NCBI GenBank assembly: GCA_963383645.1
Contig: OY726559.1
Coordinates: forward strand, 125,270,721 to 125,334,720
DNA length: 64,000 nt
Origin: Muscardinus avellanarius
Taxonomy: Eukaryota > Chordata > Mammalia > Rodentia > Gliridae
Reading direction: 5' to 3'
This document shows, in pieces, positions 1 to 12,050 of the stretch; positions within the stretch are counted from its first letter, which is position 1; every line of letters starts with the position of its first letter. A program made the position numbers and the translations under genes. Under the pieces are notes generated by a model that saw nothing but the letters and a program-made list of their open reading frames with translations, was not told where the DNA came from and searched no databases.

Positions 1-236
1 GATTTTCTGTCCTGAATAAGATTTACTGCAAAAATCACTGTAATTAATAACTAATACTCTTGCAAAAGTATCAAAATATAATACCACCGTGACTGGTTTA
101 TAATTAAAATAAAGATTAACCTCAAAGAGAGAAGTAAATCTCACTTTTCCTTATCTCCTTTAAGATATGAAATGTTAGTAGCACTATGACCATCTATATT
201 TAGAAAAATTTAAGTAAGAAATAGCTGCTAATTAGC

Positions 237-426
237 CTAATGTGTTGAAGCACACCTGTTATCCCAACACTTGGGAGGATGAGACAAGAGGATCCCAGGT
301 TCGAAGCCAGGATCAGCCATTTAGTGACACCCTATTTCCAAATAAAAACAAAACAGAGGTGGGGGAATAGCTCAGAGGTAGAATGCCCCTGGATTCAATC
401 CCCACTACAGGAAAAATAAAAAAAAA
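237..426 (+). mobile_element. B1-dID SINE
   Basis: Diverged left half, then TAGCTCAGAGGTAGAATGCC right half and A-rich tail. Confidence 0.8.
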
Positions 427-794
427 GCTGCTGGTTTGAGTAATTGATCGGTTGATGGTGACGATGATGCTTTGATTGGTGATCCTGTTTCCGTTCTGGG
501 TTGAGTAAAAGTGAGAACTGATGAACTGAACTGGTCTGTGGTCAATTATAGACATCTCATCCACAATAAAAGGTAGATACAGCACTATCACTATGCAGTA
601 ATCATTCACTGCTCTAATGATTCCACATCTTCAGAGTCAAAGCACAATCTCACTTGAGAAGTGCATTTCAAAATTCACAAGCAATTGCTGAATCAGTTCT
701 AAGTTTTATTATATTTAACAAGACAAAGCACTAACATGGGTCTATGTAAGGCAAGTATATTTTAATTTAATACAAATATAAAATTAAAAATTGC

Positions 795-921
795 CAAGAA
801 TGGTTGCATACACCTGTAATCCCAGTACTTGGGAGGCTGAGAATGGAGTATCACAGGTCCAAGGCCAGCCTCAGCAGTAGAGAGATCCAGTTTCAAACTA
901 CAATTAAAAAAAAGAAAGAAA

Positions 922-974
<53 letters not shown>

Positions 975-1063
975 TATGTGTGTGTGTGTGTGTGTGTAAC
1001 AGGGCATAGCCCGGAGGTAGAATGCCCCTGCATTTCATCCCTAGTACCAAAAAAAAAAAAAAG
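795..1063 (+). mobile_element. B1-dID SINE with expanded (GT)n between halves
   Basis: The linker between the 7SL-like and ID-like halves has become a 74-bp GT tract (about 925-998). Confidence 0.8.
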
Positions 1064-1182
1064 GTTAACATCATTTAATTTACTGTTGCAAGGAGTAAAT
1101 GTTCTATAATTGTATTTCCTAAAATACTAAAAATAACCTACTCAACTGAGAGAGCCTGAGTGATTGTTTATTTTTAAAACAT

Positions 1183-1425
1183 GGGCTTGGGTGAATAGGC
1201 CTATGATCCTAGTACTTGATAGTACTAGATACTACTAGATAGTACTAGATCAAGTACTCAGTACTTGATAGTACTGAGACAGGAGAATCACAGGTTTGAG
1301 GACAGCTTAAGAAAGTAATGAGACTCTCATTAATTTTGCAATAATCTGCTTCAAAATAAAAATAAAATAGGGCTGGGGGTGTAGCTTGGAGGTAGAAGGC
1401 CATCGTGTTCAATCCCCAGCACCAA

Positions 1426-1464
<39 letters not shown>
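1183..1464 (+). mobile_element. B1-dID SINE carrying an internal palindromic expansion
   Basis: The box around CCTAGTACTTG is expanded by repeated AGTACTTGAT and its complement (1211-1275). Tail is (AAAT)n at 1424-1464. Confidence 0.75.
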
Positions 1465-1465
1465 A

Positions 1466-2486
1466 ATTCAAAAAGACCATTGTAAAAGTGGGGAGTTCCT
1501 TTTAGTTTAGTTTATAGGACTGTCTCTTATTATGGTTTTGCCTCAGTGCTGAAGTAAAAATCATTTAAAACATGTTCTTTTTTCAGTATTAATAATTATT
1601 TTTGAGTTTTACTAATTTCAAAGTCATTCTTCCGCAAATAATTCTTTTGCTTAACTAAATATACATATGTATTTTAAAGTCTTAATACAAATTGATGTTT
1701 TTAGGTTCTGTCTAGAATATATTCTAAAAGGTGTCCCAGAACCTTCCTAAATAAAACATCTTTTTGTTAAGTTAGTAAATCTATCCAAAAATAAGATTCT
1801 TATTTCAGCTTATTTTAGAAAAAATAACACATGATAGATTGTGGTCTTTATTGTCCATCTCCTCCCACCCCCTCATAAATTGGTTTGATGTTTAAATTTT
1901 TATCTAGGAAAGAATAATTCATTTTTATTTTCATTTAATTTTAATAGTCAAGGAGTAGTCCATAGAGATTGAATAAATTTAATCCTTGTGCAATTAGTGT
2001 CAAATTAATTCATTCTGGATGTGGATATGTGAAGAAATACAGACCCTCCCACACGCTGACAGACACCTTTATCAGGTTTAATGTTTTATGTAAATGATGT
2101 TACTTGAGAGGAAGCTTGTCTTGTTCCTTCTTACTCCCTTTCTGTCCCTGTTAATTGTTTGTTTTTAAATCTAAACTTTCAGCTTTCTCATAAAGCTGTA
2201 CAATTCGCCGGATCACCTGTGTGGTACGACCAAGGTAACACGTGCTGCTTCTGAATTGGCTTCTTCAGAAAGCCAATTTCTCGGATAGAGAAATCAAATT
2301 TTATAGAACTTTCCAACCATATGCCTTTGGCGGGATGCTCCAGCAAGTACAGTATGACGAGACTCTTGAGGATTAAAATGATCTGGTTATGTCTTGTGTG
2401 CAGTAAACAGATTGGACTACTTTAAGTAGCCACTTGTCTCATACAACATGATCCTTCTGGATTTGTTTAGATTTTTCTTTTCTTTT
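1466..2486. other. Unique AT-rich DNA
   Basis: No repeats or genes recognised. Contains a 9-bp perfect hairpin (AATTGGCTT 2254-2262 / 2270-2278). Confidence 0.5.
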
Positions 2487-2946
2487 TTTTTCTTTTCTTT
2501 TTTTTTGTAGTACTGAGAATGGAACCTAGGGACAGTCTACCTCTGATCTACACCCCACCCCTCTTTATTTTATTTATTTATTTGTTTATTTAGGTGGTAT
2601 TGGGGGTGGAACCCAGAGGCGTTCTACCTCTGGGCTATACTCCCAGACCATGTATGTATGTATGTATGTATATATATATTGGAAACAGGGTCTCACTAAG
2701 TCGCTGAAAGCCTCACTAAGTAGCTGAGGCTGGCTTCGAACTCGTATGATCCTCCTGTCTCTGCCTCCCAAGCGCGGGGATTACAAGCGTGCGCCACCAT
2801 GCCCGGCTATTTTTTATTTTAAAACAGGGTTTTACTAAGTTGCGGAGGGCCTCACTACATAAGCTCAGGCTGTCCTCGAACCTGCGATCCTCCTGTCTCA
2901 GCCTCCCAAGAACTGGGATCACAAGCGTGCGCCACCATGCCCGGCT
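2487..2946 (-). mobile_element. SINE interrupted by a second SINE
   Basis: ID half at 2487-2575 and left half at 2811-2946 belong to one copy; a complete copy (2593-2808), with GTAT repeats in its linker, sits between them. Confidence 0.7.
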
Positions 2947-4710
2947 TGGATTTGATATCCAGAAGTGACTTTTCTGAACTGGAATATTTTTCCTCCTATG
3001 GAGAGGCCAAGATCCAAAAACCTACCAAGCAGCTCAGAATCCTGACATTTGACATACTCTTTCTTCTTCTTTTTCTTTAAAATCAACATTTGGAATGATG
3101 TGGTTAATATTTTTATAGGTCTGTAGCTAACTATCTTAATGCAGAAAGAATGTAACAGTCTAATATCTTCTCTGGATTTCCAGTATAGCTGTAAATGCAT
3201 TCTGGCTGTAACTAGACATGACTCATCAAGATTAAAAAAAAAAAAGAAGATAATTTAGTTATCTCTTGTCAAGTCACTATTTAATGTTACTTTTTGTATT
3301 TGCTGTGATAAGCATTAAAATCTGGTATTGGTTGATAAATCATTGTTTAGGAGTGTCTAAAGGGTTCAGTAAATGGTATGAAATTGCCATAGAGTAATAA
3401 ATGGTTATTTGATAATGAATGAAATTGTTTGAAAATACTGCTAAAATGTCAAGTTTAAACATATATATCATTACTCAAAAGGAAGGCAAACACGGAAACC
3501 ACAGTGACATCATAAATATACCGCAATAAACACATTTATTTATACCAGGCAAGTTGTAGGTACTTCATATAAATGTGTACAAATTGATATATGAAGTTAA
3601 TTTCAATCCGTAAAAGTAATTGCATTGGTTTAACTTATTTAACTCTCTTTACAATAATATTTATTGTGGGAAAAGAAGGTAAAGAAATAAATGATGATAA
3701 ATAGATAAAATACATAGGAAATGGGAATTGTTTTACAATTTAATTACATTGTCACATAAAATTATCACACAAATATACTAACCCGACAGCAGAAATACAT
3801 TAAAACTCCATTATCCAGTGCTGAGAACAGTTTTATTTTGTTGGCCTTTTATTCCATTTACACATTTAAAATTATTTTATGTTTTTTTTTTCTACCAGCA
3901 TATTTAGACAATGTCAAAAAAGGCAAGTTGGGAACAAAAATTATTTCACAAAATAAAATTGTACTGCCTGGTATAATGTTGTAAAGACTGACATCCAACC
4001 TAAGGTTAGGGCAACAGCCCACAGTCTCCTGGTGTTGTATACTGAAAAAATGTGAACTCAGAAACACACTGTAGAAAATGAAGATAACTGAGCTGGTAGA
4101 CTGTGCAGAGCTCAGAAGATGTGCACGAAACTTAGCAGCTGTACATCTTAAATGACACAACATTTCATTTTGGGATAAACAAATATGTACTATAAAGATT
4201 TGTTGGCTTTACAAAATCAGTCCCAATTTTTAAAAATATTTGTGAGGAAGATGCCAGGTGTATGTTACTTAGACTCTCTCCTGAATGGCTGATCACTGCA
4301 CATACTTTGATCTAAGTTTCTAGACCATAAATTAGAACTACGGTAAATGTTACAAAACCTAGCAATAAATTTCTGAAGATGCATACTCAGTTTCTGTCTT
4401 TAGAATCTAATCATTCTAAAACAATTTAAATTGTATACAATAGTATACAATAGTATTAGAGCCAAGACAATCTTATTCGTTCTCTAGTGGAAAATGCAAA
4501 ATTTAGTTTGTATAAAGTGATTAGGATAATTAAAATAAGCTAGTCAAAGGGAAAAACTCATTGCAGGCTAGGGGAGAAGAGAAAATAATCAGAGGAATAA
4601 ATATTGAAAGCTTTAATGCAATTAATAATATAAAATGATTAAAACATGATAAAAAATTTTTTATGAGGGTCAAATATTTAGCCATGGCTAATAAATTTTT
4701 AGATGACTTT
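2947..4710. other. Unique AT-rich DNA
   Basis: No supported feature; only short chance ORFs. Confidence 0.5.
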
Positions 4711-4920
4711 TTTTTTTTTTTACGGGTTTGGTGATGGAACCCAGGGGCATTCACCTTAGAGCTACACCCCCTGCCCTATATTTTATTCTTTCTTTTGAAA
4801 CAGGGTCTCACTAAGTTGTAGAGGGCCTCACTAAGTAGCTGAAGCTGGCCACGAACCCGGATCCTCCTGTCTCAGCCTCCCAGATGTTAGGATTACAAGC
4901 GTGTGCCACCACGCCCAGCT
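4711..4920 (-). mobile_element. B1-dID SINE with target duplication
   Basis: TTTTAGATGACTTTT flanks it on both sides. Confidence 0.85.
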
Positions 4921-5440
4921 TTTAGATGACTTTTGATCTTTATGAAATAAAGCCGTATTTATTTCTCTTTCATTTCTCTTATCTGTTCAAATAGAAGGCA
5001 AATATGTAGATCCTGTACAGTATGGGGTTAAATAAGACAGTGTAAACACACAATGGTTAGGTCATAACAAATCAGAATTATCTTCTGAGTTGTTACAAAA
5101 TGCCTACTGGGGAAACATAAATGATGAATGAAAAACCGGAAGAAAGTTTTCATAGACTTAATTGACCAGACAAGGGCTCATCTGAAATTAATTATCCAGT
5201 TCTCTAAACTAAACTACTATTCTAAACTACTAGAGATCTAACAATTTTTCGATCTCTAGTAGTTGAAGTATCTTTACTAGTACAGGTTTTACTGGGTCAT
5301 TTTGCAGTATTGTCTGCTATTCACATGTATTTTATATTTATATGTAGATTCTTAGATCTTTACTCATATACAAGTTCTGATATTTGTACATATTTCTTTC
5401 ATTGGATTTCATTTTTTTCTTAGGTAAAACACATAGTGGG
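4921..5440. other. Unique DNA with a perfect inverted repeat
   Basis: AACTACTAGAGATC (5225-5238) and its exact complement (5251-5264) around a 12-nt loop. Confidence 0.7.
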
Positions 5441-5636
5441 GCCAGACGTGGAGTCTCACACCTGTAACCCTGGTACTTGGAAGAATGAGACAGGAGGATC
5501 ACAAATTCAAGGATAGCCTCAGCAACTTAGCAAGGCCATTTCCACATAAAAAATAAAATGGAGTTGGGGATGTAGCTTAGAGGTAGAATACTCCTGTGTT
5601 CAATTCCCTGTACCACAAAACCAAAACCAAAACCAT
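5441..5636 (+). mobile_element. B1-dID SINE
   Basis: Older copy; right half TAGCTTAGAGGTAGAATACTCC. Confidence 0.8.
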
Positions 5637-5691
5637 GAGGCAGGTGTTGGAAGTACAGGAGTAATAGCATTCAAATTGTTTAAAAACCCCT

Positions 5692-5905
5692 TGCCGGGCG
5701 TGGTGGCGCACGCTTGTAATCCCCGCGCTTGGGAGGCAGAGACAGGAGGATCGCGCAGGTTTGAAGCCAGGCGCGTGTGCTGGCTTAAGAGACCCTGTTT
5801 CCAAATAAAAATACAAAATAGGTGTCTGGGAGTGTAGCCCGGAGGTAGAAGGGCTTCCAGGAACCCCAGTACCACAAAAACAAAACGAAACAAAACAAAA
5901 AACCA
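5692..5905 (+). mobile_element. GC-rich young subtype SINE
   Basis: CCCCGCGCTTGGGAGG left half, short linker CTGGCTTAAGAGACC, right half GGTCTGGGAGTGTAGCCCGG-like. CpGs are well preserved. Confidence 0.85.
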
Positions 5906-7021
5906 TATTGTTTAAAAGTCCCAAAATAGCAAAGTCAAGTTTTAGTATATATTTCTGCTTTAATTGCTGTTAAGAGATCATTTTAATAAGTCAGAATTAA
6001 TAATAAGATAAACACAAACAATTCTTATCAGGAGAGCACTAATTTGATTTTCTTATATGATCACTAAAGTGTATTTTATATCTCATATGTTCCTAGGCTC
6101 ATTGTGGCTTTCAACTGGTGAATTCATTTATAAAGAAAAAGATGTAGACGTTAAATAGGTAAAATACGATAATAAAGGTAATTCAGACTTGACAATAGAA
6201 AATTGAGATGCTTAATAAGAAAATGTAGAGTATCCGATATTAATGAGAGTAGAATCATAAATTGTTATTCCTAGAATGGCTTTCATATTCCTATAAATTA
6301 AATAAATTGACTCACTTCTTAACATTAGGGTCTTCAAAATGGTATGTATATACTGAAAATATGATCTTTTTTATTGGCTTTTGCTACAGAAAGGGTCATA
6401 AGTAATGCCAGCCATTATTAGAATTTAGAATACATCATTTATTATACTTTAGAATGGTCTGTTAGATACAATCATGATTTAAGAAAATATTGAACTAAAA
6501 TCATATTGAAAATACTGTTAATCTTAAATTCAAATTTCTCTATTCTTAAAGGAAGCAGTATCTATTTTTTAAATTTATGTCCCTACCTTGAATCTAAAAC
6601 CCAAGAAAGACGACCAATATAGTTAATCAGAAATGCCTATAGCCTTCTGAATATAAAGTGTCATTACCATAAAACAGAACTTCTTTGCGTCGTTTCTAAT
6701 ACCTTTTCAGTAGTAATGCATTTACTAATCCTATTTTATTATGACCGCTCCTTCCTGCTCCATCATGACACCAGCGCTTCACTCAACACGCCTTCCTAAA
6801 CTGTGTCAGCCAGGTACATGGGGGAAGTACTGGTGCTCATGCATAGAACTGCCAGAAGAGAATGGGGTGAGTACTTCTTCTTTTCCCTAATTTTAGAGAT
6901 GAGTCTTAAAATCATCCATTCTCCCTGTTTATACAGAAATATATTCAAACCAGGTCAAAGACAGACCGAAAATCATCTGTATCTGCATTTTGTCAGTGGA
7001 AAAATAAACCAAGGAATGCAA
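5906..7021. other. Unique AT-rich DNA
   Basis: Nothing recognised. Confidence 0.5.
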
Positions 7022-7180
7022 ACACAGACCTTTTTGTGCTGCTGGGCTACATCCTCAGCCCATTTGAGACAGTGTCTCACTAAGTTGCCCAGGCTGATGC
7101 TTGAACTTGAGATTTTCCTGCGTCAGCCTCCAAACTCACTGGGGTTACAGGTGCCATCATGCTGGCCTGCCATGTGCAGG
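7022..7180 (-). mobile_element. Partial SINE
   Basis: GAGACAGTGTCTCACTAAGTTGC and CAGCCTCCAAACTCACTGGGG mark a diverged left half. Confidence 0.6.
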
Positions 7181-7509
7181 ACCTTTCTAGGATATGAAAA
7201 ACAAGAATAAAAGGTCACAGAATCTTTTGTTCGATGGGTTCAGATTTCTCCAGGATTCGAGTTGTTGTTGATATCTGATGCCAAATAGAATGAAGAAGCA
7301 AAGGATGCTACCAGTTGGTGCCCAAACCAGATTGGAAGCTCTGGTACACATTTTCATAGATGTGCTGTCTGGACTTGGCAGGTCTTCCTTGCTTATTTTA
7401 TTTGGCTTAAAACATGTATTTCTTGCAAAGATTTGTGGTGAAAGGGAGGATAATTTAAATTATTCTTTGACTTCATCCTTGAGAAAACCCTAAGGATCAG
7501 AATGGGGGC

Positions 7510-7666
7510 TTATTTCACTAGAGCTTATTGGTGTATTATAATTCTCATTTCCCTTTTTCTTCTTAAGTTTGGCTTCATAAAAATAATTTACCCCATTAGA
7601 TATACATTTCTACAAATTTTGATAGACATTCACAGTCTTGTAATCACCATTACAATCATGATAGAG

Positions 7667-7718
<52 letters not shown>

Positions 7719-8520
7719 GAATTGAACCCAACACAGCCCTTTTTATGATTTATTTTGAAACAGGGTCTCTCTAGGTTGCTGAGAGTCTCTACATTGCTGA
7801 GGCTGTCCTTGAATATGTGATCCTCCTGTCTCAGCCTCTCAAGTATTGGGATTACAATTGTATATCACCATGCCCAGCTGAGAATATTTTTATTATTTTG
7901 AGAAGTTCCCCTTTACTAACTGTCCACTCTCAGCACTTGGCAGCTATAAAGCCTACTCTTTGTTCTGAGGTGTGCCATTTTGACTGTGTAATACTATCAG
8001 AATCATGCAGTATGTGGTCTTGGCTTCTTTTAAATGGCATCTTTCTTGAGACTTATCCATATTAGTAGATATCTCAGTAACTGGTTTTGTCTTATTGTTG
8101 AGTAGTACATCATTGTAAGGATCTGTCATAATTTACCCATCAACTGATGGTTATAATTGGGATGTTTCAAGTTTTTGATTATTATCATTAAAGTTGTTAT
8201 AAACATTTAGGTGTAAGTTTCTGTTCATAGAAATATGTAAATATGCACACATACGAAGATATATAGCTTTGTTTTTCTTGGGTAAATAGCTAGGAGCGGA
8301 GTTTCTTGATTGTATGGTACGTATATCTAACTTTTTAAGAGACTGCCAAACTTTTCCAAGGCGGCTGTGCCATTTTCCATTCCTCCGCCACAATGCTCCC
8401 CATTTCCATGGCTCTGTGTCCTGGTTAACACTTGATGTTGTCAGCTTGTTTTGATTTGAGCCAGACAAATAGGTATGTAGTAGACTATGGTGTAATTTAA
8501 TCAAATACTTTCACATCTAT
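7510..8520 (-). mobile_element. Old L1 3' UTR/ORF2 end, antisense, split by a SINE
   Basis: Contains the antisense L1 order ATCATTGTAAGG, CAACTGATGG, GTTATAAACAT, AAGAGACTGCCAAAC typical of mammalian L1M ends. Interrupted by the SINE at 7667-7881. Confidence 0.6.
7667..7881 (-). mobile_element. B1-dID SINE with (GT)n tail
   Basis: A GT tract (7669-7712) replaces the tail end; inserted in the antisense L1. Confidence 0.75.
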
Positions 8521-8929
8521 AATGTGATTCTATATGATCGTGTGGGGGAATTTAACGAAGTTTAAACAATTCTGTCCCTAAAGAACTTGTCTTCTAGTTG
8601 AGAAGCTAATCCCAAAACACACAAAAATCAAATGCAACATTTCAACCACGCTCCAAGATGACAGCAGGAAAGGTATTAGAAGAAAACACATGGTTTATTT
8701 TCAGTGAATCATCAAGTTAATCATTGCTAAAGTAGTTTACTGTCTCTGCATGTTTTGTGGACAAAAGTCTAATGGACTCTTCTGTCATCATCCGTGATAG
8801 GTTCTTCCTGTTTTCTGAGGTCAATACCTCACTTCAGGACTTTAATTCATCCTAGATGTCTAGGCAGTCTCTAGATTCTTTCTATTACAACCAATCATTA
8901 TTACAGCTGCTAAACTAATCCATCTAAAA

Positions 8930-9480
8930 TAGTCTCTTGTTGCATAACTAATTTGCACAAAGTCAGTGGTTTAAAACAATGCTATGTATTTGTTCACGGT
9001 TATGTAGGTCAGAAGTCTGGGCACGGCATGGTTTGATTATCTGCTTTGGGTCTCACAAAGCTCAAGTCAAGGTGTCAGAGCTGTGTTATGTTCCCATTTG
9101 GAGCGTAGGACCCTCGTGCAGGTTTATGTGGTCCTGGCGGAATTCACTTCCTTGTGGTTGTAGGAATGAGGTTCTCATTTCTTAATTGTCTGAAAACTGG
9201 GAGATATTCTTGGTTCCTTGAGATCACCCATGTGGCCCCCTTCATCTTGAAGGGCAGCAATAAATTCTTTCCCACATCAAATCTTTCTGTGTTTCAAATT
9301 TCTCTAAAAAGAGCCCAATCACCGAAGAACTCAGCAGGAGGTGCCATGCACACCCAGAATAATCTCCCTTTCTTAGTGTCAGCTCTTCCTTGAACATAAC
9401 ATAATCATGGCTGGAATATCTTATCATATTCACAGATACCACCAACACAAGGGAGGGATTCTTTGGGGGGGCCATCTTTT
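8930..9480. repeat. Ancient interspersed repeat, family uncertain
   Basis: TGGTTTAAAACAATG, AGGTCAGAAGTCTGGGCA, AATTCACTTCCTTGTGG resemble a widespread old mammalian LTR/DNA repeat, but I cannot name the family or strand with confidence. Confidence 0.35.
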
Positions 9481-9684
9481 AATTTTCCCTACCATATGTA
9501 GTAAACATTTACTTAATTTTTAGCAACATTAAACAAATAAGTTTTGATGTTGCTCGTAATTTGTTGTATCTTAACTTTTTTTTCTCTGACAAGGTACCAC
9601 ATCTTTTACTAATTATTTTAATGAGGGCCAGTTTGATTTATTAATGATATATTTTATTTAATATTTATATTTCATAGCTTTGTC

Positions 9685-9685
<1 letters not shown>

Positions 9686-9727
<42 letters not shown>

Positions 9728-9728
9728 T
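9686..9728. repeat. (CTTT)n microsatellite
   Basis: Eleven near-perfect units. Confidence 0.95.
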
Positions 9729-9729
9729 T

Positions 9730-9835
9730 TACGTGGAACATATTGAAAATGGCATACATTTAGATTATGCTTAGTACCCTGTCCCCCTTCCTTTTCTACC
9801 CCTCCCAATAATAAGTATCCAGGTTAACCATGCTA
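9730..9835 (-). mobile_element. Severely 5'-truncated L1 3' end
   Basis: About 100 bp of antisense L1 end beside a CTTT tract. ATATTTATATTT followed by AGCTTTGTC flanks it at about 9663 and 9838, a likely target duplication. Confidence 0.5.
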
Positions 9836-9897
9836 TATTTATATTTTTTAGCTTTGTCTTTATTTTATTTTATTTTATTTTATTTTATTTTATTTTG

Positions 9898-10097
9898 CGG
9901 GTCTGGGGATTGGAACCTGGGGCATTCTACCTCCGAGCTACACCCCCTGCCCTATTTTTTTATTCTTTACTTTGAAACCAGGTCTCACTGAGTTGCAGAG
10001 GGCCTCACTAAGTAGCTGAGGCTGTCCGCGAACCATGATCCTCTGGGTCTCAGCCTACCAAATGCTGAAATTAAAAGTATGTGTCACCATGCCTGGC
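9898..10097 (-). mobile_element. B1-dID SINE in the nested stack
   Basis: Flanked by GCTTTGTCTTTATTTTA on both sides (9853 and 10095). Confidence 0.85.
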
Positions 10098-10479
10098 TTT
10101 GTCTTTATTTTATTTTATTTTAATTTATTTTTTATTGGTGCAATGTATTCATACATCATAATGGTATAAAGAAAATACTTTTGTAGACATACATGCACAC
10201 ATCGCCCAGTTAGCCCCTACCCGATCCCCACCCCGTTCCCTTCCCATCCCTCCTTCCCATGCTTGGCTTAGTGGTTGACATCTAGTTTTATAGCAATTTA
10301 TCCAATATTAACGATGATAATCTCACATAATGGTTTCATTTGTCTGATACCAAGCTTTTGATGACTTAAAGATAACATTTCAATATTTCTTTTTGCTTTC
10401 TTTCTTACCAGAGAATATATTTTTTTTTTTAGGTGAAACTATCATACATTTATTTATTTATTTTTCAGAAAAAATCTAT

Positions 10480-11150
10480 CCTGGTATGGATACCCAAAAA
10501 AATCTCGAAGAAGAACAAAGCTAGAAGATGTATATTTTCTGATTTCAAACCATATAAAGCTACAATAATTGAAACAGTGTAGTACTGTTCTAAAGGCAGA
10601 TATATAAACCATTGGATTTAAATAAAAGCCTAGAGATAAATTCTTCCATATATTGTCAAGTTATTTTTGACAAGGTTTCCACGAACATTTGGTGGAGGAA
10701 CTACTAATCTTTTAACTAAATATTGTTGAAAAATAATAATTACATGAAAAGGAATAAAATTGGACCCTTACCTAACACATATACAAATATTAACTCAAAA
10801 TAGATAAAAGACCTAAATATAAATCTTAAGACTATAAACTTTTAGAAGAAAATCTGGGTCATAAAACCTCACAACATTGAAATTGGCAGTGATTTCTTGG
10901 ATATGATTTCAATGGCACAGGCAACAAAAGGGTAAATAAACTCCCTAAAAAATAAAAAAAATTTATATCCAAAGACAATGTAAACAGAGTTAAAAGTTAC
11001 TGATAGAATGGGATAAAATATTTCCAAATGCTATATCTGAAGGTATATTAATATTCCAACTAGAAATCCTAAAAATTAGCAACAATAAAAGCAAACAATA
11101 CAATTTAGAGATAGGTAAAAGACTAACACAAATAATGAATCACCACAGAT
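10480..11150 (+). pseudogene. Old L1 ORF2 3' fragment
   Basis: Sequence matches the late-ORF2 order known for mammalian L1 (ATTGAAACAGTGT, then TTATTTTTGACAAGG, then GATTTCTTGGATATGA), with many stops. Orientation is opposite to the surrounding L1. Confidence 0.65.
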
Positions 11151-11199
11151 AACCAATCTTAGTTGTCTGTTGGATGGAGAATCTTGTTTCTCTGGTTCT

Positions 11200-12050
11200 G
11201 GTGTGTGTAAAGTTACCTATTTCTTCTTTGTAGTTAATCTCTTTGAGTATTTTCTCTAGCTGGTTTTGAAGATATAAATTCCTTCAGTTTCTGTTTGTCG
11301 TGGAAGCTTCTTATTTCCCCATCTATAATTTGATAGAAAGTTTTGCTGGGTAGGAAATTTTTGGCTGGAAGTTGTTTTCTTTCAGGGTTTGGAATATGTT
11401 ACTCCAAGCCCTTCTGGCTCTCATGACTTGGTTTGGGAAGTCTGGAGTGATTCTAATTGGTTTGCCTCTGAATGTCACTTGGCCCTTTGCTTTTGTTGCC
11501 TTTAAGATTCTCTGCTTGGCTTCCACATTGGTCATTTTGACAATTATATGGCGTGGGGATCCTCTTCTCTGATCCTGTCTAAAGGGAGTTCTATAAGTTT
11601 CCTGGACCTGTGTATCGACCTCTTGCTCTATGTTTGGAAAATTTTCTGCTATTACTTCCTTGAAGAGATTGTTGATCCCTTTGGTTTCACCTTCTTTTTC
11701 CCTCCTCTATTCCAATTATTCTTTGGTTAGCTCTCTTAAAATGGGCCCATATTTCTTCAATGTCAGATTCCTGCTGTCGGATTTTTTTTTTCTAAATTAG
11801 AAACTATGCGTTCATTTTTTGAATGATCATCTTCTAGGAGCGAGATTCTATTCTCCATGTGGTCTAATCAGTTGTTTGTACTTTGAATTGAGGCCTTGAC
11901 TTCATTAATTGCATCTTTTATCTCTCTTTGGCTCTCTCTGAATTCTTTTCAAAACACCTCTATTATTTCTACAGTTATTTTCCTGATTTGATCTTCTAGG
12001 AATCTCTGAATTTCTATTTTATCAGGTTCTGATGTTGTGAGATTGTGGGC
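11200..12050 (-). pseudogene. L1 ORF1 (nucleic-acid-binding chaperone), broken
   Basis: The C-terminal domain is clear in the minus-strand frame at 11323-11535, including RGKPIRITPDF, ARRAW and NFQPKISYPAKLS, hallmarks of L1 ORF1p. The coiled-coil part upstream is split by stops. Limits are approximate. Confidence 0.8.

Noticed and set aside
804..1109. ORFs reading Cys-Val or Thr-His repeats
   Set aside because: Translations of GT/CA microsatellites.
5577..5924. ORFs containing 'LEALLPPGYTPR'-type peptides here and at 19473, 26212, 34719 and 36642
   Set aside because: All are antisense translations of the GC-rich SINE subtype, not a gene family.
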